Origin: Coleophoma eucalyptorum
Lineage: Eukaryota > Ascomycota > Leotiomycetes > Helotiales > Dermateaceae
Direction: 5' to 3'
Assembly (NCBI GenBank): GCA_026120035.1
Contig: JALRME010000031.1
Location: 186,001 to 250,000, forward strand
Length of the DNA stretch: 64,000 bases
This document shows positions 1-10,996 of the stretch, in pieces. The notes under the pieces are model-generated. The model was not told the DNA's origin. It worked only from the letters and a program-made list of their open reading frames with translations, and did no database searches. The translations under genes were made by a program, and so were the position numbers. How positions within the stretch are numbered: the first letter of the stretch is position 1; each line of letters begins with the position of its first letter.

Positions 1-628
1 CCTATACTATCTGCTTTATCTACTGGTTTGATTTTCTTATCCTTCGTTTTGTATAGAGTGTTTATTTGGGTATATTGAGTCTTTGTTCTATACGGATTTG
101 GTAGATATCCTACTTCTTTTGAAAGATCTAAGTATTCTATTTTGGAAAATTGATTTAATAGTAGTGCTTGTACTAGTATCTCTTCCCCTTCTCCTTTGGA
201 ACTAAACTTGTCCTTAAGTTCTAATATAGGTAGTATTCTACCCTCTGTATGATAAGAATATTCGGTAGTAGTATCGTAGGTTACTACTCCGAATCCTAGT
301 TTTCCGAATCTATATAGAATTCATTACTAGAGTCAGAGGTCGATAAAATGATCCCTACCGTATTCTAAGAATGAATCTGATTATTCGTTCGAGCTTATAG
401 TGTCTCTGTATTAGTCTTTACACTCGTAACTACACTAGTTACTAGATCCTTAAGTAACGCGTATACTGCTCCGTCTTACTTAGTACTAGGGTATTAGAAT
501 GTAATCCTAGCTTTTCGTATAAATAGAAACCCAAGAATAACCTTAATACCCGAGTAGTCTATAATATAGAACCGAGTCTGTATTATAGTGTTTCTAATAG
601 TAATAGGTACGTTATCAACAAATCCTAT
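1..628 (-). mobile_element. Element B, left piece: Ty3/gypsy-type pol, protease C-terminus and protease-RT linker (truncated by window edge)
   Basis: Read on the minus strand from 628 downward, this continues the retroviral-type aspartic protease that begins in 7443-7712. It shows a stretch ending in GIKVILGF (the conserved end of the protease fold), then a long open linker running off the left edge. The reverse transcriptase must therefore lie outside the window. Removing element A and one copy of its CCTAT duplication joins the two halves in frame (FIG at 7443 followed by FVDN at 628). A few codons are stops of the CAA/CAG/TGG-to-TAA/TAG type, consistent with RIP. Family assignment beyond Ty3/gypsy-like is inference. 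Confidence 0.75.
624..628. repeat. Target-site duplication of element A (left copy)
   Basis: The five bases CCTAT directly before the 5' LTR are repeated at 7438-7442 directly after the 3' LTR, as expected for a Ty3/gypsy integration. Confidence 0.85.
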
Positions 629-818
629 TGTCATAGGCCCAAGCGAGGTCATATGGCATTAGCGAGCCAGGCGGGGAAACATATATATATCTTCAGCCCC
701 CTTGGTTTAAGGATCTTTAGAGATCAGTTTGAATAATAACTACTACCTACCTACGTATACCCTATGTATACCCTACTTATCTATTGCTTGTACGTCACTC
801 TACCTATGACACCTAACA
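629..818 (+). repeat. 5' LTR of element A
   Basis: Starts TGTCATAGGCCC and ends CACCTAACA; the partner LTR at 7248-7437 has the same length and near-identical sequence, with differences mostly C/T or G/A. The ends are inverted (TGTCA/TGACA in the less mutated copies). I could not recognise a standard tRNA primer-binding site immediately after 818. Confidence 0.9.
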
Positions 819-878
819 TTCTGATCTCTCTCCCCGATGGGAGGTAGCTCGTCGTAAAGCAATTGATAGGATACCAAA

Positions 879-2075
879 ATGACGCGCGAAACCAGAAGCA
901 CCAGTCGTAGCGTCGACGTTACCTCTAAGCTTACCTAAACCGAGGTAGGATCCCAATCCCAGCCTACGATAACTATTAGTAATAGACTCACGGCGGTACT
1001 ACGTCGTATCGAGGAGCTCGAGCGAGAGTCCCGCGACCGTAAAGAAGTAACTCGATTGGAAACTAGAATCAAAGAAATCCAAGCGGCCAATATACTACTA
1101 CCTACCCTATATCGTAAACCCTTCGTGACCCTAGCGGTACCCTAGCTATAACGCCGCGCCCCGAAAACAAGGGACCTACTAGATTACATAGGTAGAAATA
1201 TCAAGGAAGCTTAAGATTTCTTCTATTAAGTAGAATTAAAATAGAGAGAGGATAATGATATTATATAGCCCGACGACGCCACGAAGGTAACACACGCGAT
1301 ATCCTACTTTAAAGGGATACCACGAGACATTTAGAAACGATATAAGAAAAGAGTAGGAGTTAATAATACTCTCTAAGAGGATTTCGTGGAATTTATAAAG
1401 AATTCTATATTAGACCCTAGGAACCGCAACCTTAACGCTATCATACAATATAACGAGGCTCACTAGAGGCCAACCTAGTTAATCTAGAGTTTTGTGTTAT
1501 ATTTGGACAGCCTTAACGAAGAACTTGGTATTTATAATAATGACTAACGTAGAAACTAGCTACTAGCTAAATTGAAGCCGGAGATACACTAGTAGATCAA
1601 CCTAAATAGGAATATACCAACTAACAAAGAAGAATTGATTGCTACCGCTATAAGAATTAAGAACCATTTTGTAATGTTTAATAGGAGGACCTAAGATACC
1701 GCGAGGGCCTCGTAAGGACAACGACGAGGGCGTACTAATAGATTACGTTCGGTCTAATAATATTCTTATAGCCGATCACCTAAATAACAACCTTCGCCAC
1801 TACGACGCCTAGACCGTAACGAGCGAGAGCCAACCACCTTACCAAATAAGATACTAATATCGTAGTAAGGAAGACTAGGATAGCGATATTACAAATACTC
1901 GCAAGAGGGCCACTATACGTCCGCTTACCCTACGTATGTATACAACCAGTATGGCCAGAAGGAGTATCGATAGTTCAGTTGTCCAAACTTAGTACAATCG
2001 GGAAACGCTAGCGCCTACTAGTAGTATCTCTTGTTTCTACTAAGTATGACGAAAGAACAAAGAAAACGAGAATAA
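879..2075 (+). pseudogene. gag of element A (RIP-degraded)
   Basis: The frame opens at an ATG at 879 and can be followed to about 2.07 kb through repeated TAA/TAG codons that sit where Gln or Trp are expected. It has a charged, coiled-coil-prone N-terminus (RRIEELERESRD), a retrotransposon gag core, and near 1886-1930 a CCHC zinc knuckle whose Cys codons have become Tyr (pattern YYKYSQEGHYTSAYP against the usual CxxCxxxGHxxxxC). Gag and pol are in different frames (pol is -1 relative to gag), which implies programmed frameshifting in the live ancestor. It is clearly not functional now. Confidence 0.8.
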
Positions 2076-2113
2076 TTACTAAGGTAACAATTTAGAGAGA
2101 TAGAATATCGAGA

Positions 2114-5100
2114 AAAGTTAAGACGCTACTAGACTACGGTAGTAAGGCGAACTATATATATAGGCAACTCGCTACTAAGTTAGGAATGACTCCTAAGAAG
2201 GGAGGCACCTCGGTCCTAACCACCTTAAATAGTAAACTAATACCGTCTTATGCTAACTATATAGTTCGTATTAAAGTAAGAGATACGATAGGAGAGCGTA
2301 AGAGTACTACTTAGACCCTTATCTCGTATAACTTCGATCTTAGTAATATTAACGTTATATTAGGATACCCGTGATTAAAGAGTACTAACCCGGATATCTC
2401 CTTCGTAACGAGAGCGTAGCGATATCGTATTACGCCGAACAATATTAAGAAAATATCTATACCAAAGTTCGATAGACTTACGAGAAAGGAAAAATATATT
2501 TATTCAATAATAATAATATCGGCCGAGATCCCGACGGTAGGACGTACTATCGCCGCTATATCCGCGACGAAGAAACCTATACTTCTAGACTAATACTCTG
2601 ATTTATAAGAAGTATTTTCGAATAAAGCTATAGGCTTGTTACTAAATCATTACGATATAGAATATCGAATTGATCTTACTATAGGCTCTTAGCCGCCTTA
2701 TAGGCCGCTATATGCGTTATCAGAAAAAGAACTTAAAGTATTACGTAAGTATCTTAAAAACAGTATTAAAAAAGGATGGATTCGATAGTCCATTAGTCCT
2801 ATAGGAGTACCAATTATATTCGTCCCTAAGAAAGGTAGAGGCCTACGGTTGTACGTCGACTACCGAGGGTTGAACACAATCACTATCAAGAATAGGATAC
2901 TACTACTATTAATTAATAAAATACTAGATCGACTACGGGAAGCTAGAGTATTTACGAAGTTGGATCTCAAGGATATATATTATAGGATACGTATTCGAGA
3001 GGGCGACGAGTGGAAGACTACGTTCCGCACGCGATACAGCCATTTTGAATATTACGTAATACTATTTGGATTAGTAAACGCCTCGGCTATATTCTAAGTA
3101 TATATTAATAATACCCTCGTAGGACTTATTAATATTACCTATATAGTATACCTCGACGATATCTTAATCTACTCTAAAGACCTACTATAGTATAAGTAGG
3201 CGGTCCGCTAGGTACTCGAAAGATTAAAATAATATTAACTTTTCGCGAACCTAAAGAAATACGAATTTTATACTAACTAAGTTGAGTTTCTAGGCTTTAT
3301 CATAAGCCCCGATAGTATAGCGATAGAGCTAAGCTACGTTACAACCGTTTCAGAATGACCGATACCAAACTCTACGAAGGAAGTTCAGATATTCCTCAGC
3401 TTTACGAACTTCTATCGACGGTTTATATTCGTATACTTATGGATTACAAAAGGCCTCTTCGATCTCCTAAAGGGGGGAGGGGAACAAGAGTTCAAATGGC
3501 CTAACGAAGCCAAAGTAGCTTTCCAAAAACTTAAAGATACGTTTATAACTATATCTATCTTACGCTACTTCGACCTATCACTAAAAATCCTCGTAGAAAT
3601 AGATATATTAGGATTTACTATAGTAGGAATATTATTATAACTATTCGGTAGCGAGCTTAACGCTAGGTAGCATCCGGTAGCATTCTTCTCGAAGAAATTT
3701 ATAGATATCGAAACCAGATACGAAACTTATAATATAGAACTAATAGCTATTATGTAGACGTTTAGAACTTAGAGGCATTATCTAGCGTATAGCTAGCTCC
3801 CTATTGTGGTTAAGACTAATTATAACAATCTTAAATACTTTATAATAAAAAGAAAGCTAAACAATAGATAGGTACGATAGACTAAAGAACTTATAGCCTT
3901 CGACTTTACTATTAAGTACCAAGCGAGTAGTAGCAACCCTACCGACGGCCCATTACGTAGACTAGATTATCAAATAGATTACGAAAAAGAATCTATTGTA
4001 TATACTCTTTAGAATAAGCTACTAATAAAATAGCTACTAAAGATTTGTTCCTATCGTATAGCGAGGAGATCCCGCTACACAAGCCCTACGACGCTATAAT
4101 TCAAGGCCTAAGAGACGAGGACTAGGCAATCCTCGGCTGGTAAGATACTAGTAGCACTAGAGACAAGAGTCTCCTATCGTAACTATAAGTAGGCGCTATC
4201 TAGCGATTGTACGTTAGCGTTATACAAATAGTATAACGTAGTATTAGTATTAGGGCCGACACTAGAGCCTATTGCTAGTATAGCTAGTTGTAAATAGCGT
4301 ATACCTTACGTCGTAGTAGTTCTTACCGTTAGTAACGAAATAACTTATAAACCGACCTAAGAATCCTTATAAGAATTCCTACTTATATTATAAAGTCGTA
4401 ATGACTTTATACAAAGCTAGGGTTACGAAGGTCGTTCGAGGCGAGAGAAGGCTAGAGCTACTAAGACTTAGAACCTTAATACAAATAGCCTACTATACCG
4501 GAAAGAGTCTATTTATATACCGATAGATATAGCTATCCGGGACGAAATCCTAAAGTCAAATTATAATAACCTATTAGGAGGCTATTTTAACGCTAGTAAG
4601 ACGCTAGAGGTACTCCATAGAAAATATTTCTAGCCGAGTATAAAAAAAGATATTAAGAATTATATCAAAACATACCTAGTATGCTAGAGGACTAAGGTGA
4701 AAAGACATCGGCCCTACGGCGCTCTAGCTTCGTTCCCTATACCCTTGAGACCGTAAGAAGAGATAATACTTAACTTTATAATAGATTTGCCTACCTTAAT
4801 ATTTCAAAGTAATATATATAACTTAATCTTGATGGTTGTCGATAGATATACGAAGATAATACGATATATTCTTATAACTAAGATAATTACTACCCTTAAG
4901 CTTATTAAACTATTTGTTAATAGGATATTCAAGGATTTCGGGGTTCCTAAAGGGATTACCTTAGACCGAGGCACTATATTCATCAGCCAATTTTAGGCTA
5001 CGTTATGTTTCTACCTAGATGTACGACGCTAGCTTAATACCGTATTTCATCTATAAACAGATAGCCAAATAGAAAATTTGAATCAAACATTAGAGTATTA

Positions 5101-5808
5101 TTTGCGTTACTACTATAGTTATCTATAGGACGACTAGTCTACGAAGGTAGTACTTACGGAGTTTATATATAATAATTCGTGGTACTCAACCACAAAAACA
5201 ACCCTATTTTTTACTATATACGGATTCTACCCTACTGTTGAAATCTATATTAGGGACAACGTACCAGAAGGAGAGGCACCGGCGGCAACCGAGAGAGTAA
5301 AAGTTATCGAGGCCGAATGGGAGAAACTAAAGGTACGCTAGCGTAGTAACGTCGAGGCCTAGAAGAAATTTTATAATAGGAAACAAATCCTAAGAACATT
5401 CCAAATAGGTAACAAAGTAATACTATTAGCTAAAAATATCAAATAGTTACGACTAAATAAGAAGCTATCGGACTACTATCTTAGCCCCTTCGTAATTACG
5501 AAGGTAATCAGGAACTACGGCCAAGTATATCGTTTATAATTACCTCTATCGTATAAAATTTATAATATATTTCATATTTCGCTCTTAGAGCTATACTATT
5601 AGTAGGACGATATCGATAAAGTACTACTACCTATTAAAGTTAGTAGTAATAAAGAATTTAAAGTAGAATCTATATAGGCCTACTAAGACAATACGAATGA
5701 TCGATAGTACTTGGTACGATAGAAGGGCTATATATCTACTAAGGATACCTAGCAAAGTACAAATAACTTAGAACATATACCTAAAGCATTAGAGAAATAT
5801 CATAAGTA
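2114..5808 (+). pseudogene. pol of element A: protease, RT, RNase H, integrase, chromodomain (RIP-degraded)
   Basis: A single reading frame interrupted only by stop codons. The aspartic protease is at about 2114-2480 (LLDYGS for the usual LLDSGA). The reverse transcriptase is at about 2600-3300, with YVDYRGLN at 2849 onward and the catalytic YLDD at 3149-3160. RNase H starts near 3590. Integrase spans about 4550-5200: a degraded HHCC zinc site, a DRYTK segment with the first Asp, LDRGTIF with the second, and ENLNQTLEYYLR with the Glu. A chromodomain lies near 5670-5745, where YLVR, a stop in place of Trp, and KGY mark the aromatic-cage region at 5708-5731. The chromodomain places it among chromoviruses. 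Confidence 0.88.
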
Positions 5809-5979
5809 AAGCCGTATTACGTTACTATCGCGAAAGCAAAGGCATAAAGTATAAAGAAGTAGATTATATTTTATTACTAAAAGCTATATAGAACGTAACG
5901 CTAAAGCTTCGAATGTATACTACCGTCTCTATACCTTATCCCTAATACCGTAACTCTATAAACTCCCCTCTCCTTAACC

Positions 5980-6420
5980 TTACTATCCAAAAGGACCTAT
6001 AGTATCATTAGAACCCTCCGACTCCTCATCGTCGTTAGAATAATCTTCTAGGTCGTTATCGTTAGTTATAGTAACGAAAGGTAAGTTGTTCTACGGTAGT
6101 TAGATAGCGTTATACTTATAAGGTAGCTTACTTACTTAGTAACGAAGGATATCTAAAATACTATCTAGGGTATTCTATATTTGGGCTTGACTATAAATAA
6201 TCATTTAGGCTATTCCTTATATCGTCTACAGGACGCGGGCTAGACGAATATTAGCTTCAACCCAGGATATATATTAACGCTATAGTACTTAAACTCGGGT
6301 ATAAGTAACAATCTTTATATTACCGGTAGCTAGACGGGATATAGCGATAGCGCAAGCGAGTAGGTAGTTAAGCCTAGGAATACTCGATTGAGGAACCTAA
6401 AGATAAGTTAATTAGTAAGA
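5980..6420 (-). pseudogene. Antisense reading frame between pol and 3' LTR of element A, function unknown
   Basis: On the minus strand a frame can be followed for about 145 codons ending in an acidic tail (DLEDYSNDDEESEGSND, then a stop near 5980). Its internal stops are TAG/TAA at positions where CAG/CAA would give Gln-rich helical sequence such as RLARVLQTIQGIAQ after reverting C-to-T. It opposes gag-pol and is not needed for any standard retrotransposon function. I recognise no domain. It may be a captured gene or an element-specific antisense ORF. Chance openness cannot be excluded, but the acidic tail and Gln-type stops argue for past coding. Confidence 0.45.
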
Positions 6421-6719
6421 ATACTAACGAAAAGAATACCTATATCGTAGTAGGGCTTATTTAACCTACGATAGCGATTATATATATTCCTACCTATAGT
6501 CTTAATATATTAGATATTAGGCTTCTTATTAATACGTTTGGAGTACTATAAATAGTAGCGACGAGATAGCGTCTTAGGCGCGCGTATAAAGCGAGAGATA
6601 ATACTCTAATAAGTAAGAAGAGTAGATATTATACTATAGGGGTTAGTTGTACTACGTAAGTATCGCGTAGTTATAGCGAAGGCAAGAATACTTATAGAAG
6701 AAGAGTATTAAATAGAGGG

Positions 6720-7230
6720 AGCAAGAAAGTAGAAGAAAAGTTATAATGTTTTAATATAAAAGAAAGAGGAAGGTTAGAGGATAAGAGAAAAGCCTTTTAT
6801 AGACGCCAGAAATACTATAGCCTATTTGCGTAATTATATCACCTAGCGATACAAAGAAATCGAAACGCTTACGGTACAACAAAGAACTAAAGGGGTATTT
6901 ACGAGAGAACAAAGAAAATAGCAAACTAGGGATCTAGAAAGGCAAGGTTATTAGTAGCGTCGAGTAGGCGGAGAGGCAGCGGGAAGTACGTAGAGTACTA
7001 ATAAGGATAAAGAAAATATCGGGAAGCCAAGTACAAACTAAGGGCATTCAGACAAACCAGACGAAGACCCCTTAGGTTGTCACTAGTAGCCGCATAAGCG
7101 CCACCCTAGCGGACCGCTTGTGCTTCACTCCTCCAAACCTATTTCTCCGGCCAACAATAGGAATTACCTTCTAGGAGCTTGTGCCCCGACGGTATTACGG
7201 ATGCTTGAGGAATGGTCGTAAGGATACGCC
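6720..7230 (+). pseudogene. Plus-strand reading frame upstream of 3' LTR of element A, function unknown
   Basis: Downstream of the antisense frame a plus-strand frame reads through about 165 codons with stops of the CAG/CAA type. It includes RYKEIETLTVQQRTKGVFTREQRK, then a hydrophilic stretch and PISPANNRNYLLGAC near 7140-7170. It ends close to the polypurine tract. It is not similar to env or to any domain I can name. It could be a second extra ORF or a relic of the same captured segment as the antisense frame. Confidence 0.35.
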
Positions 7231-7233
7231 CAT

Positions 7234-7244
7234 AAAGAGGGAGG
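7234..7244 (+). other. Polypurine tract of element A
   Basis: AAAGAGGGAGG lies three bases upstream of the 3' LTR, the usual place for the plus-strand primer of an LTR retrotransposon. Confidence 0.7.
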
Positions 7245-7247
7245 TAA

Positions 7248-7437
7248 TATCATAGGCCCAAGCGAGATTATATAGTATTAGCGAGCCAGACGGGGAAACA
7301 TATATATATCTTTAGCCCCCTTGGTTTAAGGATCTTTAGAGATTAGTTTGAATAATAACTACTACCTACCTATGTATATCCTATATATACCCTACTTATC
7401 TATTGCTTATATGTCACTCTGCCTATGACACCTGACA
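7248..7437 (+). repeat. 3' LTR of element A
   Basis: This 190-bp copy of 629-818 starts TATCATAGG (TG mutated to TA) and ends CACCTGACA. It is followed by the CCTAT duplication at 7438-7442. It differs from the 5' LTR mainly by transitions expected from RIP. Confidence 0.9.
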
Positions 7438-7442
7438 CCTAT

Positions 7443-10400
7443 AAACCTAGACTTGCTCCCTACGATCGTTCGTAGTACTATTCTAGTGTTATACGTAATA
7501 GGTATATCAAACCTAGTAGCTACAACTAGCGTAATAATACTAACTTTAGCTCTCGTGTCTAATGTAGCTCTTACATCTACTAATTTCGTACGTCCCGAAA
7601 GTATAATAATAACTTTCGGAATTAGTGAATAATAATCCGAATAGCTAGAAAAGTTCTCTATAAAAAGAGGATTTACTTTAGCCACTTCGTTCTCTATCTT
7701 AATAGCTAACATTCTAGTATTAGCTTCTTTTGGAACTACCTTATATCGTTTCCTAAAAGCTAGATCTACTAGAGAAAGTACCTCTCTAAGTATAAATCTA
7801 GGTGGTACTATCGACTATTCCAAAAGCTTACTTAGCGAGCTCTTATAGGTATATCCTATTTTTGATAAAGTCTCTATAATACTATTTTATCGTAAAGGGT
7901 TCCTCAAAATCTTAGTAACCTTAATAGGTTCCTTATTCCTTGAGCTAGTAGGTACACTAGTTATTTCCTTAGCATTCTCGCTATTAATAATGTTTTGTTG
8001 AAATTGAATAGTTCGCCTCTATATAGCTTTCGCTTGTCCATATGATACTTGCTCTCTTAGTCTATCCTAAAGAGTCTTTTCTCTCGATTTCGAATACGGC
8101 TCTTCGATTTTCCTACTATTTAGCCTCTTATTTCTTATAGCTATAGCTTCTATAGTAGTATCTCTTACTACTATCCCTTGGACTATAGCGTAGCGTTTAG
8201 TATTAAGGTCTTATTCGTAAAGTAAGTCATCTAGTTTATACTCGCTTTCTTTAAAGGTCTTAATATTATCTATCTTGTTCTTATTAGTACTTCCTATCAG
8301 TTGAGCCTTTATTGCTTCTTACTTATCTCTTACCTCCTATTTTAATACTTTCTCTCGTTGCTTAAGGATATAACTATACTTAGTATTAGTAGTTCGTACT
8401 ATAATTTGATTCCTTCGAGGTATATCATTATTAAACTAAACTAATAATTCTAGCTTGTTCGGATCCTAGGGTCTAATATAGATATAGTTGTTATCATCCG
8501 ATTCGTAGATAACTCCTTTACTAATGAACATCTTATAGTCGTAACACTAGTTTATATACTTATAAGGTCCTTAAGGTCTCATTCCTAGAACTATAATGTT
8601 CCTATACTATTTATAAGTCTTATCGTCTCGAAACCTTTTTCTACTAGTAAAGCTACTATAATTTATATCGTAAATATCTCCTTTACTATTATTATCCTCT
8701 ATAGTATTCATATAAGCTTTGTTTCTTCTCGGATTAGGCTTAGCTCGTTCCGCTATAGCCTATAGAATATATAATTTATTAAGTCCTTCTACGATTTCGT
8801 CGATTTCTTAGTCCGTTATTATTTTGGACGATATAGCCGCGGTATATATATAAGGAATAATAGGTTGCTTTATACCTTTTTCTTATAGCTTCCTTTGTTA
8901 AGTATATCTAATAGTTTCTATATCTAGCTTATCAAACCCTATAGGTAGCTTGCCTATACCTTATTCCTAAACTAAGTTATCTATATCTCTAAGGGCTATA
9001 TAACTATTCTCTACTTCCTCGTAAATCACTCTGAATGGTTTTATATTATCCGTATCAAATTAGACTCCATTGGAAGCGAACCATATAGCTCTGATTTTTA
9101 GGTTGTTTGATAAGGTATATAGAAACTTAAAGATTAATACTTTCTCCGTAATTAATCCATTCTCGAGGTACTTAGTTCCGATTTCGTAGAATCTTCGGTA
9201 ATAGTCGTAGATTTGATTCTAAGAGTAATTCCTATAATCAACTATCGCTTTAAATTCTAGAATATATTTCTCTAAGTATCCTATCGTACGTAATAATTAC
9301 TCTAAATCCCCGTAACGATATTCCTTAAGTAAGACTTTCTGGAATTCCTCCTAAGTAGTACGATTGGCAAACCCTATTAGTCGTTTAATCTCTCTACGTT
9401 ACTATATCGTCGTATAATCGGCTGAACGTTCCTTCTTCTTAATATCTTTATCTATTCTATAGTCTCTATAGTACCTATTTAGGGTTTTAAGGTAATAAGT
9501 TACTTCTCTTTTATCAAAATAAGGACTCTCGTAACTATAGGGAATAAGCATTAGATAGTAATATACTAGCCTCTTACCTATACTAGTAGAAGCAGTCGTT
9601 CTAGCATTAGTACTTCCAGAAGAAATCGACCTTGAACGAGCTTTATCCTTTCCTCTAGATGAACTACCTCTAGTGTAACCTAAAGACTCTCCTCGAGGTA
9701 CTTCTCTAGTTAGGCTTTAAGCTAGTTCCTTAGTCGATATATTTTCTAGATCCAATCGAAAGTAGATAATAATAAGGCAATCGTTCTTAATTAAGTCAAA
9801 TAAGATTTTTATAACTTATAATCAAACAGTAAGTAGGATTATAGTTATATACGTAACTATAATAACTACTTATAATACTACTTAATATTATATTACTTAA
9901 CTCTAATTCTAATTCGTAAAATAACTTTAATAAACTTAATCCTATATCCTTAATTCTATCAAGTACCGCTTAGTACCTAGTATAATTAGCTTTTCCAAAT
10001 ACTCTCCTTTTAATTCCTCTCTAAACCAAGGAATCCTTTATAAAATAGCTTAGTATACTAATCCGACTTCTACGGCAAACAAAAAAGTCAAAAGAGCGTA
10101 CGTTATTAGTTCTCTCTTCTTTCTAATTTTCTAGTACTATAGGTATCCTACCTCTTGATTCTACTATTCCTTTCCTCCTAGAGAGTTACACTCGATATCT
10201 GATGTACTAGGTAGTAAATCTAAGACTAGTTATTATGACTATAGTAGTATCGTATACTTCTTGTAGAGTAACTAAGTAAATAGTTCCCTAATAGTATATT
10301 ATTAGATCTATCGCGAATTCCTATCTTGGTACTAATCGTTCCGTTCGTACGTATAGTCTATAGTCTTCTGTTCGTACTATGATTTGACTTAGTCGATATA

Positions 10401-10500
10401 GTCGAATCGATCGAATATCTAATCTATAGTCTATTTGTATAACGACTCCGTAGTAGCTCTTATAGGTATTTATCGCGTCTCCCATCTTAGCTGTCTATCG
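7443..10500 (-). mobile_element. Element B, right piece: gag and start of protease of a second RIP-degraded Ty3/gypsy-type element
   Basis: The minus strand carries a degraded gag from about 9760 down to 7720. It includes a Ser/Arg-rich start (SRGKDKARSRS), a capsid-like core with YYRRFYEIGTKYLENG, and a zinc-knuckle region near 8600-8500 ending KMFISKGVIYESDD, typical of fungal gypsy gag. It continues into an aspartic protease (VRATLDTRAKVSIITL) that is cut at 7442 by element A. CA/TG dinucleotides are rare and TA abundant throughout. The part upstream of gag (9.8-10.5 kb) is very AT-rich and holds no frame I can support. Confidence 0.75.
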
Positions 10501-10835
10501 TCTTATTCGTATCGTGTAATATTTTCGGACGCACTAGAACCAGAGGACTTTCGTACTACTGCTACGAACCATATTATATTACAACTATTCCCTACGTAGG
10601 TTACCAATTTATGTGGTGGGGAAAGTCCCATCAGAGCATATAGAGTTGTAGGACGTGGAATAGAGGGTAGTTCAGTAGCAGCACTATATTTCGCAGTTAT
10701 CGTCAAGTTTTGGATTGGTTAAAAAGGTTGTAAAATTGTTGTTTTCTTATAGTACAGCCCAGCTGCATTTATATATGCAAGATCCTCGCGACAGAATAGA
10801 GTTGAAATCAGGTGACAGCAAGTAACCCCGTCACA
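10440..10835 (-). repeat. Possible 5' LTR / leader of element B
   Basis: On the minus strand a sequence beginning TGTGACGGGGTTACTTG at 10835 looks like an LTR start. It is followed by a TATA-like TATATAAATG, and it marks the point where base composition changes from RIP-like to normal. The matching 3' LTR would be outside the window, so the call cannot be confirmed here. The inner boundary is a guess. A 67-codon open frame in it (10503-10706, minus) has no recognisable domain. Confidence 0.3.
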
Positions 10836-10964
10836 CTATAATAATTTACCACTATATACCTAAATTACCTAATCTATGACTTCGCAAAACAGTGACAGCT
10901 AATACATTCCTAAGAATACCTTAGAGCTTAATAAAATAATTTTAACATTCATATGTATAAGTTA

Positions 10965-10996
<32 letters not shown>

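Larger units (their letters stand above)
629..7437 (+). mobile_element. Element A: full-length RIP-inactivated Ty3/gypsy chromovirus-like LTR retrotransposon
   Basis: The element is 6809 bp, bounded by 190-bp direct LTRs and a 5-bp duplication. On the plus strand the order is gag with a zinc knuckle, protease, reverse transcriptase, RNase H, integrase and a C-terminal chromodomain, which defines a chromovirus-like Ty3/gypsy element. The right end (5.9-7.2 kb) holds extra reading frames not explained by gag-pol. Nearly every disruption is a CAA/CAG-to-TAA/TAG or TGG-to-TAG/TAA change, while the pol frame stays the same from about 2114 to 5808. Point mutation by RIP, not indels, therefore killed it. 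The insertion lies inside element B and is the younger of the two. Confidence 0.93.
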
